From Timema cristinae (Eukaryota; Arthropoda; Insecta; Phasmatodea; Timematidae), in contig JBCFYV010000012.1 in assembly GCA_039000515.1 (NCBI GenBank), positions 16,634,479-16,698,478 on the forward strand: a stretch of DNA of 64,000 bases, read 5' to 3'. Both the position numbers and the translations under genes were made by a program. Shown here piece by piece: positions 1-9,440 of the stretch (the stretch's first letter is position 1; each line of letters starts with the position of its first letter). The notes under the pieces were generated by a model. The model was not told the origin of the DNA. It did no database searches and saw nothing but the letters and a program-made list of their open reading frames with translations.

Positions 1-515
1 ACATTTAGGTTGAAGGAATGGACGTTAAAGAGTGAAGTTCTTCAAGATACAGCCACCATTAATCATCTGTTCAGCGACAGCAGTGTAGAGAAGTGTGAAA
101 TGCATTCCTCTTTGCAATGTGAAAACTAAAGTGTATTTATTTCTAGACATCTTTCCTACAAATATATATTTATTTCCAGAATGGAAACAAGTTGCCGCTA
201 TTCTCATAACGAAGTTGACTACTTGGTTTACCGTATTTGAAACTATTTTGCGAAGTGTTTTGAATCCAAACCTAATCCACTTAACCACGGTTACACTCAG
301 ACGCAAATGCACGAAAAGAAGGGAGAAATTGAGCAGTTCGCTCTGCGAAGCTCTTGTTTATTTGCTGATATTTCCATGCTTCCGTTGAAGAATGTTAACG
401 CTCACTATACAATTTGGACTTGAATAGCAATGATATTGATTAAAAAATAACTTTTTCATATTTATTATTATAGATAGGCGTATTATACTTCCAATGAGTT
501 TTTAAATTTCACATA
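1..515. other. Unassigned stretch with a short open frame
   Basis: No recognised gene. A plus-strand frame is open from about 95 to 388, and a pyrimidine-rich tract ending in AG at 178-179 could be a splice acceptor, so a terminal exon is conceivable. The translated residues match no family I know and the sequence soon returns to AT-rich repeat. I treat it as non-coding until transcript data say otherwise. Confidence 0.2.
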
Positions 516-2110
516 TCAAGAAAAAGTATTGTAATCGTGAAAAGATTGATCATGAAATAATTATGAATCTTTAAGTTTTATTTGAACACAACAAGAAAAA
601 AAATAGATTTTATAATTTTGTCCCTCCCCATGCATGTTTGTTTATCTGTCTCTAGTCCAAATAAAAAATGGTTAGATTTAGTTTGTTAAAATTTGATACT
701 TAAATTTATAGCGTTGATTGATTAGTGATTACTCTCAATTCAAAATTTTTTGAAAATGGCTCTAGCGATTTTGTTTAAAATGTATGTTTAGATATATTGA
801 CTATTGGGATTTGACGAATAGCACACTATACGAGTTTTGGGGAGAAAATCTCTTTACATCTTATCCACTGTTGATAGATTTATCAAAAATTTTGAATATT
901 TTAAAAATGGCTCTTAAGTAGTCGGTTCAAAATGAGTATTTTGGGAGTGTTTGACATAAAAAATAACACTCTTTACTTCCTTTTTAAGTTGAAACTTATT
1001 TTTATTAGTTATCAATGATGGATTTAAAATAAATTGTAATAGTTTGAAATTACTCCAATGACTTGGTCCCAAATGGATATCCTGTGAGTGTTTGACAAAA
1101 CAAATCTCACCGTATAGCCTATTTGCTTTTTGGATAAAATTTCATTCAAGGGTAGTTTAAAAATGACTGATTTTTCAACATTTTAAAATAATTTAAAAAT
1201 GGTTTGTAAGTTTGGTTATAAATGGGTATATTGGGATTGTTTTACATTACAGATGGCACTATATACAACTATACAACATTTTTTGGAGTAAAAAATTGTT
1301 TAAGGGTAGTTTACTGATATCTAATTTTTCATAAACTTGAGCTATTTCAACAATGGCTCTAACGAGATGTTCCAAATATGTATATAAGGAGTGTTTGACA
1401 TGTCATATTACACTGTATACTTGTTTTGGTAGTAAAAACATGTATAAGGCTATTTTACTGATATTTGGTTATTTTTAATTAAAAAGTTTTAAAATTATTA
1501 TGATTTGGTTCAACATTGATAGCCTATCTGGTAAGTTTTATAGAATATAAATAATTGTAGGCCTATATGTTTTCTTTAAACATTCGTTTGGAAAAATTGG
1601 ATTTTTACATTCTCTTATCAAGACAGAGTATTGTAATCATGAAGATTTTTTGAACTCGAGATAATAATACACTTTTAAAATATATGTGTGTCAAACCCCA
1701 AAAAAGTTGATTTTACAATCCTCTACTGTTTTTGTTGGCCCCTGGCCACGGATCCAAAACGATTTGATAGATTTTTGTTCAAACTTGATACTTATGTTTT
1801 AAGATTTTTCTTTATATCATTTTGACCCTATCCCTCAAATTAAGGATAATTTACTGATAACTAATTTTTTTTTTTATTGGAATCATTTTTAAAATCCCTC
1901 CTGGTATTTTGTTTGAAATGGGTATTTATTAAGTTTTCTTACATTATAAATACTTATGTATATATTGGTCTTATATAAGAAAAATTATAGTTAGTGACTG
2001 ATTTTGGTAAAATTTGATTTTTTTTAAATATCTCAAATGATTTTGTTCAGACTTCACATTGGACGTCTATTTCCTAATACATTGTTTTATTTTTAATCCT
2101 TAACTAAACT
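515..2110 (+). repeat. Dispersed repeat family A-rep, two adjacent copies
   Basis: Two copies (about 515-1580 and 1615-2105) of a repeat seen elsewhere in the window. Each begins with a recognisable head: a 'gtattgtaatc.tga' motif, then a stretch rich in 'tgtctgt', then 'ggatccaaaacgatttga'. The body is a degenerate tandem array of roughly 150-bp units carrying 'aaaatggctctaacgat', 'gggagtgtttgacat' and 'aagggtagtttactgat'. Unit starts are visible near 752, 903, 1065, 1194, 1345 and 1500. Class unknown; no coding capacity seen. Confidence 0.65.
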
Positions 2111-3532
2111 AATTTTAGATTACATTACTTCTTTTTGTTCAGAGTCAATAAGTTATTGAGATTTTGCCTGTTTTCAAGGAATGTGAAACTCGATGTATAA
2201 AAACAAATACAACAATAACTATTCTGGTTGTTCTCTAGGATGTGGTATCTTGGTTTACATGAGAAAACCAATTTAGGGTATTCAAAAACCTTGTGAATAG
2301 GAAGATTTTGGGTCTAAAGAAATGAGGCTCCTGGGGAGTGGAGTAGGTTACATAATGATAGACTTACATACCCTGTATTCATCACAATATGTGTTTGCGA
2401 ATCAAGTCTCGTAGACGGTAGGCAGGATATACAGTACGAAAGGAGATTCTAGAACCTTTATGAACTTTAGAGTTCCTAATGCCATAGATTAAGTAATTAG
2501 TTTAATTAAGACAAAATATAGAAAATTTGATTTTTTTTTGTATTATGACTAAAAGATTGAGTTTAAAATAGGTATCTGGGAGTGGTTTTTCATAATTAAT
2601 AATAATACGTTTCTAATTTTACAAATTATTTACAATTTCTGGGTAGGTAACAAATAATTATCTTTTAAATTTGTTAAAAATATTTAAACAATTTGGTTTA
2701 AAATTTATCTAATAATATTGTTCTGAAAACATATTTTTGAATAATTTAGTTCAAAGATATAATACACAATACATGTAACAAGGTTTGTGCTATTGAGTCA
2801 TATCATGTATTATCCAAAATCTGGTGGGATTATTCCTTCTGGTCATTTTTATGAATTAACCCAATAGCATTGATTGTGAATGATTAAAAGAAAATATGTT
2901 TATAATAAAACTATTTTAAAAAGATTGTAGCAATGTAAGATTTTTTTTTATCATTTAGGACTTTATGGGTTTTGAGTTCAATGTTATATCTCTAGAACTC
3001 ACCAAAGAAAACGTTGATATATTTATAGTGAAGATTCTTAGTGGACTTGCCGCTACAGATAGGCAACATCCAAAATTTCCTGTATTTTCCAGGTTTTACA
3101 AAAGTAATTACCATAATTTTAGACACTTTAAAAAGTAGTTAATAGAATTTACTATTGTAAAGTCATATCAGTGGTGTATACAACGAAATGATTTGAGCTT
3201 GCTAGTGAAATCTATGCTGTCGTTATCCAACCCAATATTTCAAGGAGAAATAGAGGAAGGGACGATGATAATGTTTTCTAAACTGTGTGCTTATTCCTAC
3301 GGTTCAATTTTACTTCAATGCAAAAGGCAAGTAGTCTTTCAGTTCAATGTGCCAAATTCTCAAATAATCCAGTTTTTTTGTATGTTAAATTCCATGTGTT
3401 TTACCTATTTATTCTCGGCACCAAAAGATCCATTAGTTTTAGTCCTCTTGGTTTTTCAGGTGCCTGGCAACCCTTGTAAAACACTGTATAATTGTATTTA
3501 TATTCATATTAACTTTAGTAAGGAGAAATTGA
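2111..3532. other. AT-rich non-coding sequence
   Basis: A weak family A-rep piece is visible at about 2500-2720. The short open frames near 3193-3549 have no family resemblance. Nothing else recognised. Confidence 0.4.
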
Positions 3533-3643
3533 TTGAGAATATTATGTAAGGAATGAGCTTGTGAGAGTATTAGATCACTACATATAATAATTGAGAAATA
3601 GATAATTACAGTAATCCTATTAAAAACAAAATAGGCCTTATTA
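3533..3643 (+). repeat. Left half of a disrupted target repeat
   Basis: This segment together with 6419-6515 forms a sequence that recurs, uninterrupted and inverted, at 6824-7044. The pogo-type transposon lies exactly between the two halves. The TA at 3642-3643 is the left target duplication. Confidence 0.8.
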
Positions 3644-3671
3644 AGGGAGAGTGGGGGAATCATGCGCGGCG
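3644..3671 (+). repeat. Left terminal inverted repeat
   Basis: Begins agggagagtgggggaat. The first 17 bases match the reverse complement of the right end perfectly, and both ends continue with two unlike bases and then TGCGC. Confidence 0.93.
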
Positions 3672-4057
3672 TGTAATCGTGCGCACCAAGATTTTTTCAT
3701 ATTCCGCAGTATTATTAGTGACTCCGACTGGTGCTGCGCTCTTGTTTTTGCTATGCACAACAATGACGTACAATCATAGTTTCGCCATTTCCTTTTTCAA
3801 GGGCGTGGGAGCTGGATTACAAAAACAGTGTTGTGTCTTGAAATTTTCATTCTTCACAAAATAACAAGGTGAGACTACAGTTCTCATTTAATTATATTTA
3901 TCTAATTGTATTCTTAAATTGCAGCATTTACTGTTCTTTTACACGTATTAATATTTATTGTATACATTGCTGGTGTCCTTGTTACAAATATGTTTTGTTT
4001 TGAAACTGCTATGGGGTAATGATGCGCAGTAACGGTGTAGGTGCGCACAGTTCCCCC
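3651..4057. promoter_or_regulatory. Left subterminal GGGG-AA-n-TGCGCA motif cluster
   Basis: A motif approximating TGGGGNAANNNTGCGCA occurs at 3651-3667, in weaker form at 3671-3685, at 4012-4027, and inverted at 4041-4057. The innermost copies lie just upstream of the transposase start. Repeated subterminal motifs in cut-and-paste transposons commonly bind the element's own transposase, so these may be binding sites that also influence the transposase promoter. That role is inferred. Confidence 0.6.
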
Positions 4058-4114
4058 ATACACAGTTAAATGCGAAGCGATATTAATGCCAAACTGATCC
4101 GTGTTTGTTCTCAG
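3869..4114 (+). other. Candidate 5' UTR intron of the transposase gene
   Basis: A consensus-like donor (AG then GTGAGA, with GT at 3869-3870) and a pyrimidine-rich acceptor ending in AG at 4113-4114 bracket 246 bases. The acceptor sits immediately before the preferred ATG at 4115. Stop codons lie upstream of the donor, so the first exon would be untranslated. Predicted from sequence only. Confidence 0.4.
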
Positions 4115-5998
4115 ATGCCGAGAAATTACATTCGGAAAACTCAGATAAACTCTTACACACCAGAAAATTTACAAAAGGCAATAGATGCAATAAAAAACAA
4201 TGGCAGGAAAATAAGGGAGGTTGGGAGAAGTTTCAATATACCAGAGTCAACTCTAAGGAAACAACTTCTAAAAAATCGGCCTGTTCCTCCTCGTCTAGGT
4301 CGTAAAGGTGTATTCTCAAAAGAAGTGGAGACAGAATTAAAGGACTATATTCTGACACTAGCTAAATTATTCTATGGCTTAACGCCCAGGGAACTAAGGC
4401 GGTTAGCATTTAGGTTCGCTGAAGAAAATAATATCCCTAATAGTTTTAGTAAACAGAAAGGTTTAGCTGGCAAGGATTGGCTTTATGGCTTCTTAAAGCG
4501 AAATCCTAAGGTAACACTTAGACATCCTGAAGGAACAAGCTTAAACAGGATTGCTGCTTTTAATGCTGAAGAAACAAAACTATTCTATTCTAATCTTGAG
4601 AAAGTTATGGGGGCATTCAAATTTGAACAAAATAGGATATTTAATGTGGACGAAACAGGCATAACAACAGTACCAAAAAAATGCCCTAAAGTGTATGGAC
4701 TGAAAGGGGCCAAAAAGGTTGGTGCTGCTATTTCTGCTGAGCGAGGGCGAACCATTACAGCCGTTTTCTCAATGAGTGCTGCTGGAAACTACATTCCACC
4801 TATGTTAATATATCCCAGAAAACGAATGACTCCTATACTTCAGAAAAATGGGCCTATTGGTGCTTCCTACAAGTGTTCAAAGAACAGATGGATGAATTCT
4901 GACCTTTTTCTTGACTGGTTATCTCACTTCGTAAAACATGCAAAGCCCACATCAACTGATCCTATTCTTCTAGTTCTAAATAACCATTCCAGCCATATTT
5001 CGATTGGGACATATGATTTTTGTAAGACAAATTTTATTCATATGGTGTCACTTCCACCCCACACATCCCATTATCTTCAGCCTCTAGATTTAACTTTCTT
5101 TAGTCCTCTGAAGGGTGCACTTTACAGGGAATATGACCTTTATCTATCCACTACAGGCCATGAAAAAATTACCGAATATGACATAGCAGAGCTTTTAAAT
5201 AAAGCTTTCATGAAAATCGCCACCATGGAGAAGGCAGTTTCAGGTTTTCGATCCGCTGGAATATTTCCACTAAACCCTGATAAATTTAACGAAGAAGATT
5301 TTGCTCCTGCTAGCAAAGTAAGACAGTTTATAGTTGAAGCTTCTACTGAATCCGGAACTCCTATTTCTGCACGAGTTTCTGACCTCGAACTTCAGCCTAC
5401 ATATATAGATCAAACCAGGCCACAGAAAGATTGTCGGACCGATGGACATCCATATGCACAGCCTGTTCAAGATCCTGTACCATCAACATCTAGAACTAAT
5501 TTGTTTTTCACTATTTCACCAATTCCAGAAACGAAGATTGAAAAACAAGTAGGGCTAGGAAGAAAGTTGTGTAGAAAACAACACTCGGAAATATTAACCA
5601 GCTCACCAGTGAAACGAAAATTAGAAGTAGCTCAAGAAAAGAAAAGAATTATAGAAGAAGAAAAATCAGAGATTAGAAAGAAATCTGGAAATGTGGTGCG
5701 AAGGTGCTTCGACCAATTATCACAACACAAGAAGAGTAGAGGAAAAAAGAAAATAAAGAAGCAACGAACATCCGTGTCATCCAAAGTAGACGGTTCCACA
5801 CTTAGGGATGATGAAATGGACAAAGCGGTCCTAGCAAAAGCTGGCAAAGAACCTAATGAATTGTGTTTTATCTGTGGAGAAGTTGGAAGAGACAAGGAAT
5901 TGTGGTACAGGTGTGTTTCGTGCTCATATTGGAATCATGCGGAGTGCACTGGAGTTGATACCCCAAAAGATTATGTGTGCGATTTTTGTACAAAATGA
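4115..5998 (+). CDS. Pogo/jerky-type transposase with C-terminal PHD finger
   Basis: Transposase expected to bind the element's ends and carry out cut-and-paste transposition in the nucleus. The frame is open from 4070 (642 residues). I prefer the ATG at 4115 (residue 16, MPRNY), a typical jerky-like start that directly follows a splice-acceptor-like AG. Numbering from 4070: a Psq/CENP-B-N-type helix-turn-helix at about 31-67; a CENP-B-type DNA-binding domain at about 83-155; a DDE_1 catalytic domain at about 180-390. The acidic positions are D194 (in VDETG), position 304 and D340 (in LQPLD), giving the D-D35D spacing of pogo elements. Position 304 is asparagine (LNNHSSH, where the family normally has DNH), which should abolish or cripple catalysis. 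A charged helix and a basic KKSRGKKKIKKQR tract (probable nuclear signal) precede a C4HC3 PHD-type finger (C599, C602, C615, C618, H623, C626, C637, C640). There are no internal stops. Confidence 0.92.
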   Translation: MPRNYIRKTQINSYTPENLQKAIDAIKNNGRKIREVGRSFNIPESTLRKQLLKNRPVPPRLGRKGVFSKEVETELKDYILTLAKLFYGLTPRELRRLAFRFAEENNIPNSFSKQKGLAGKDWLYGFLKRNPKVTLRHPEGTSLNRIAAFNAEETKLFYSNLEKVMGAFKFEQNRIFNVDETGITTVPKKCPKVYGLKGAKKVGAAISAERGRTITAVFSMSAAGNYIPPMLIYPRKRMTPILQKNGPIGASYKCSKNRWMNSDLFLDWLSHFVKHAKPTSTDPILLVLNNHSSHISIGTYDFCKTNFIHMVSLPPHTSHYLQPLDLTFFSPLKGALYREYDLYLSTTGHEKITEYDIAELLNKAFMKIATMEKAVSGFRSAGIFPLNPDKFNEEDFAPASKVRQFIVEASTESGTPISARVSDLELQPTYIDQTRPQKDCRTDGHPYAQPVQDPVPSTSRTNLFFTISPIPETKIEKQVGLGRKLCRKQHSEILTSSPVKRKLEVAQEKKRIIEEEKSEIRKKSGNVVRRCFDQLSQHKKSRGKKKIKKQRTSVSSKVDGSTLRDDEMDKAVLAKAGKEPNELCFICGEVGRDKELWYRCVSCSYWNHAECTGVDTPKDYVCDFCTK

Positions 5999-6074
5999 AA
6001 CTTGAAAAACTGGGGTAAATAATATTTTGGTAACTTAGCCACTATTTTGTTATATTTCAATTTCCTTTCATAAA

Positions 6075-6080
6075 AATAAA
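6075..6080 (+). terminator. Polyadenylation signal AATAAA
   Basis: AATAAA lies 77 bases after the transposase stop codon, inside the element, in AT-rich sequence. Suitable as the 3' end signal of the transposase mRNA. Confidence 0.5.
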
Positions 6081-6175
6081 TTTACCTTGAAATTATAAAA
6101 TATATATAAATTTAGCTGTTTATGTATCTATCACCTGACCTTGTTTTCAATGTGATTTCCAAACATTAATTCTAC

Positions 6176-6410
6176 TGCGCACCATTGCCCACCCTCTGCG
6201 CATAATTACCCCAGAGGGTGGGGAAACGTGCGCAAATACATTCCTATGCTTTTTTCAATATTATTCGATTATGTATAGTTATTAATCAAATATGTTTCTA
6301 CCAAATGAAAGTAGAATAGCCAAGGTTCTCTTGCATGTAGTTACATTTGTGATATATATAGTAGCATTACTACAGAAATAAATCTCGCTTAGGGGCGCAC
6401 CATTCCCCCA
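6176..6410. promoter_or_regulatory. Right subterminal GGGG-AA-n-TGCGCA motif cluster
   Basis: Further copies of the left-end motif: inverted at 6176-6191, 6197-6213 and 6395-6410 (the last inside the TIR), and direct at 6219-6234. Some copies, such as tggggtaat.atgcgca, match the copy at 4012-4027 almost base for base. Likely transposase-binding sites (inferred). Confidence 0.6.
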
Positions 6411-6418
6411 CTCTCCCT
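6391..6418 (-). repeat. Right terminal inverted repeat
   Basis: The reverse complement begins agggagagtgggggaat, identical to the left end for 17 bases. TA follows at 6419-6420. Confidence 0.93.
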
Positions 6419-6540
6419 TAAATATTAGATTAGAATTTGTAATATAATGATTAGATGAACATTTAGTTAATATGTAATATGTTAAAATTATTGCACATAA
6501 GCTATGTGAAATTACAGTTCTAATAATATCTGTTTGCATT

Positions 6541-6594
6541 GGTTTGTCTCAGACCTGATGATGGCTGAATAGCCGAAACATGTCGTCAATAAAC
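6541..6594 (+). ncRNA. Candidate type I hammerhead ribozyme
   Basis: CTGATGA at 6555-6561 and GAAA at 6575-6578 flank a stem II of GGCT/AGCC (6563-6566 with 6571-6574) capped by GAAT. The bases after GAA form the self-complementary ACATGT, a minimal stem III, and then C6584, the predicted cleavage position. Stem I pairs 6552-6554 with 6585-6587. After an internal loop it pairs 6542-6546 with 6590-6594 (one G-U). Minimal type I hammerheads with tiny palindromic stem III are known from Penelope-like retroelements and retrozymes. Deviation: an extra U at 6562 between the core and stem II could reduce activity. The sequence is folded by eye only. Confidence 0.6.
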
Positions 6595-6823
6595 TTCAAT
6601 CCAACGAAGAAATATTAAGGAGAGGAATTAACGAACATAGCTAAGGAACGGTTTATGATGAGCACTTATTAACCTAATTTCATTTTATCAAAAAATATCT
6701 ATCTATCTATCTTATATTTAATGCATTCTGATGTTTAAATTGTATTTTAGGACTACTGTTTTTTGATTAGAAACTGAATGATCCTAAATGGGCTTAAATT
6801 TAACTTATCAATTTACTTTCTTA

Positions 6824-7044
6824 TTTTTACTCAGAACTGTAATTTCACATAGCTTATGTGCAATAATTTTAACATATTACATATTAACTAAATGTTCATC
6901 TAATCATTATATTACAAATTCTAATCTAATATTTAATAAGTCCTATTTTGATTTTAATAGGATTACTGTAATTATCTCTTTCTCAATTATTATATGTAGT
7001 GATCTAATATTCTCACAAGCTCGTTCCTTACATAATATTCTCAA
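6824..7044 (-). repeat. Inverted copy of the transposon target site, unoccupied
   Basis: The reverse complement matches 3533-3643 joined to 6421-6515 with a few substitutions and contains a single TA where the transposon sits in the other copy. It shows what the locus looked like before insertion. Similarity stops near 6824, before the hammerhead region, so the duplication is limited to about 215 bp. Confidence 0.85.
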
Positions 7045-7066
7045 ACACTGTATAGTTTAAATAATG

Positions 7067-7067
<1 letters not shown>

Positions 7068-7101
<34 letters not shown>

Positions 7102-7230
7102 GCACCGCGTCTTACTACCCGTTCGGGTTATACGCACTTACGCTAATGTGTAATGGTAGGGTGATTGTGAGATGAAATGAAGGACCTACAGTTTAACGTG
7201 GAATCAGAACCACGGTGGCGACCTGGGATT
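7068..7230 (-). mobile_element. SINE family B, 3' part, with (ATT)n tail
   Basis: An ATT repeat at 7068-7101 is followed by the shared tail (agcaccgcgtcttactaccc) and a body that is close to identical to 43741-43926 and 51840-51975 on the opposite strand. It stops near 7230, so the tRNA-like head is missing, a 5' truncation typical of retroposition. Confidence 0.8.
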
Positions 7231-7624
7231 TATTATTAAAGGATATAGATGTTATTTAAGCTCATATTTTAATATATCATCATTATTTGTTTAAATTAAA
7301 CTCAATATTTGTTAAACTTAATAATTAAAAAGTAATAAATTTAAATTAATCATTTCATACAAAGACACACACAAATACATAAATAAAAACCAATAAATTT
7401 TAACTAGATTAAAAATAATAAGCATTAATTTTACAGCTTGGTTTAGTAACTTGAACTTATTTCTAAACCAGGTTTCGGTAAAACAGCATTCTAAATTACT
7501 AATTTATATTAAGCATACACATAATAGTGATGTATTCGTAAGTCCTAAATAGCTAATATACGTTAATAATCACAATATATGATAATGATAGGATATTTAT
7601 TTATTGCAAACAATGTAAACTATA
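7231..7624. other. AT-rich sequence, nothing recognised
   Basis: No open frame, repeat match or structured motif that I can support. Confidence 0.4.
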
Positions 7625-7860
7625 TTTAATGGGTTGAAACCCAGTTGGGATCGACGGATTTTTCTTGGGTCTGAAAAATTCGTAGCACAATTTCCTTCTC
7701 GTGTAGGGGGGAGGGGGGATTTAAAGTCGATTGTGGCCTGTAAAATAACCTTGTATGTGAAAATATCTTTCCTGGCAAAATTGGTAGGGCCTTTGCTCTC
7801 GATGATAGAAAATTTCGTGTGATTATATAATCAGTCGATTATTCATACGCTAAATAATTA
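7625..7860 (+). mobile_element. SINE-like family C copy
   Basis: Begins with a B-box-like segment (gggttgaaacccag). It then shares with 11600-11890 the blocks 'cgtagc.caatttc', 'gattgtggc', 'taaaataacc' and 'tttgctctcg', in the same order. Degenerate; probably an old tRNA-derived retroposon. Confidence 0.5.
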
Positions 7861-8204
7861 ATAATTGATCATTTCAGAAATTAAAAGTTAACTATAGGCC
7901 TATTGTATTGTAAAAATAATGTTTGCTTACTATTCATATTGACAATTAGTAAACAGACAGTATGAAAAAAAATTAAGTGGTTAAGGCTTATGGTTAGTTA
8001 ATAACATAACATTAATAATAATGAACTGATTAGATCTCTGCGGGGAATTGATAATAGGATTAATGTTCAAAAGTCCTGATGGGCTTCGGTTTGTGGTTTG
8101 ACAAGGTAATTAGGAATATTATACAAGGAGGGGATTATTTTATAATTTATTGAATTATTATACTATATATATAGCCTATATACAATATATTATAATAGCA
8201 TAGA
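7861..8204. other. AT-rich sequence, nothing recognised
   Basis: Includes a short TATA-rich run near 8160-8190. Nothing else visible. Confidence 0.4.
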
Positions 8205-8395
8205 AACCCGCGTCGGTGGGCACGCTCACTAAATATCAAGTTCATAAATTATTTTTTGCTGGTGGCAGGAAGTTTGGGGTTTGAATCTTAGTTGGTTGTA
8301 CTGAGGGTGGTTTTCCACTCTCCCTCCTCACTTCCTATAGATTAAACTTCATTCATTCCTAAAACCTTATCGTGATTGGTGCATAGGCGTTTAAT
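8205..8395 (+). mobile_element. SINE family A, degenerate
   Basis: Starts with a decayed 'gcgtcggtggg' head and contains a B-box-like 'ggtttgaatcttagttgg', then 'gtactgagggtggttttcca' and 'ctctccctcc', in family A order. The 3' tail is worn away. Confidence 0.6.
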
Positions 8396-8889
8396 TCAAA
8401 AAACAGAGATGTACCGACAAAAAAACAAACAAAATAACACAAATATAATACATAAATATCAGCGTAAAACATTACCTAAACCTACAGATGGAATTTTCTT
8501 AGTAAATTACCATCTTTATAGAAAAATGTATAATTCGTTTATGAGTTATGAGTTGCAAATAAACTCATTTATAAAAGTGACAAAATACTTAGTCCCTCTT
8601 TTGTTGGATCAAAACTTTTAAAGAGGAAGCCTCAATTTCAAAAATAATTAATTGTTGGCAATGCTTGGAATCAAATGTGGGACTCTTAACACAATAGGCT
8701 ATTAATAATTTTTGTAAATGTCACAAATTAAATAATATTATTTATGCTAAAAGGCTCAAATATTGTGTGCTAGGAACTAGATTAGTGATTGTAATCATAG
8801 TACAATGACGTTTAAAATATGTTACAATACTATTTTGTTATTAACAATGACGAGTTGCAACAATGTTAATATTTTATTTTGTTTGTACC
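8396..8889. other. AT-rich sequence, nothing recognised
   Basis: Short open frames only, without family resemblance. Confidence 0.4.
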
Positions 8890-9115
8890 ACGGCTTGATA
8901 CCCGATCAGGATATCCACATTATTTACACTTATGGCGCAGGTGTGAGGAAGATAAGATCTAGTGGACTTGTATCTCAATTTGTGCAAGTATAGTGTGGAA
9001 ACCACTTAAGAGAAATCACCATCCCTACATCCGACCGGGATTCAAACCTTGATATACCTGTCATTGGCAGTCCAGTTTATCGTTGAATTGGTTCATTAAA
9101 CTACTGCTGCAAGTA
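8890..9115 (-). mobile_element. SINE family A, degenerate
   Basis: On the minus strand: decayed head, B-box-like segment (complement of 'gggattcaaaccttg' near 9047), then the A-type body. It abuts a family D MITE piece beginning near 9120. Confidence 0.55.
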
Positions 9116-9119
9116 TTAT

Positions 9120-9440
9120 TATAATTATTTTATCACCATTAATATATTTTATCAAAAGTGACAACTGCAGAGTACATGTATTATTATATTATGAGTAAGT
9201 AGCTCTAACACAGTCCAATTTTCACAGAAAGGACTATTTAGGAAATACACTCATTTAATTTAGGGTTAGTATAGACCACAGTTTACTAAATTATTAATTT
9301 GATTTGATAGATATTGATAATATCTACCAAAAGCGACCGCTGTAGACCACATGACTTGACGTATGAATGCGTGAAAGTAGAGTTAGTAAATTTGGTAACT
9401 GTAGAATACTGTTCTCCCATAATCCCACTATACAATCGTA
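9120..9440. mobile_element. Long-TIR MITE family D, two fragments
   Basis: Contains 'cagtccaattttca' near 9208 and, downstream, 'gacttgacgtatgaatgcgtgaaagtagag' blocks shared with 12305-12430, 37640-37760, 43000-43215 and 45690-45805. Across copies the same blocks appear in both orientations, as expected for an element with long inverted ends. Confidence 0.55.

Larger units (their letters stand above)
3644..6418 (+). mobile_element. Pogo/jerky-type (Tc1/mariner superfamily) DNA transposon, complete
   Basis: A 2,775-bp element with terminal inverted repeats: the first 17 bases (agggagagtgggggaat) are identical at both ends, with partial similarity for about 10 more. It is flanked by TA at 3642-3643 and 6419-6420, the target duplication expected for this superfamily. 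The related unoccupied site at 6824-7044 reads straight through a single TA, so the boundaries are exact. It carries one intact transposase gene, candidate subterminal binding motifs, a possible 5' UTR intron and a polyadenylation signal. TIR identity and the intact frame suggest a fairly recent insertion. Confidence 0.93.

Noticed and set aside
95..388. Terminal exon of a host gene
   Set aside because: A splice-acceptor-like tract exists, but there is no recognisable protein and no further exons; kept only as a low-confidence note.
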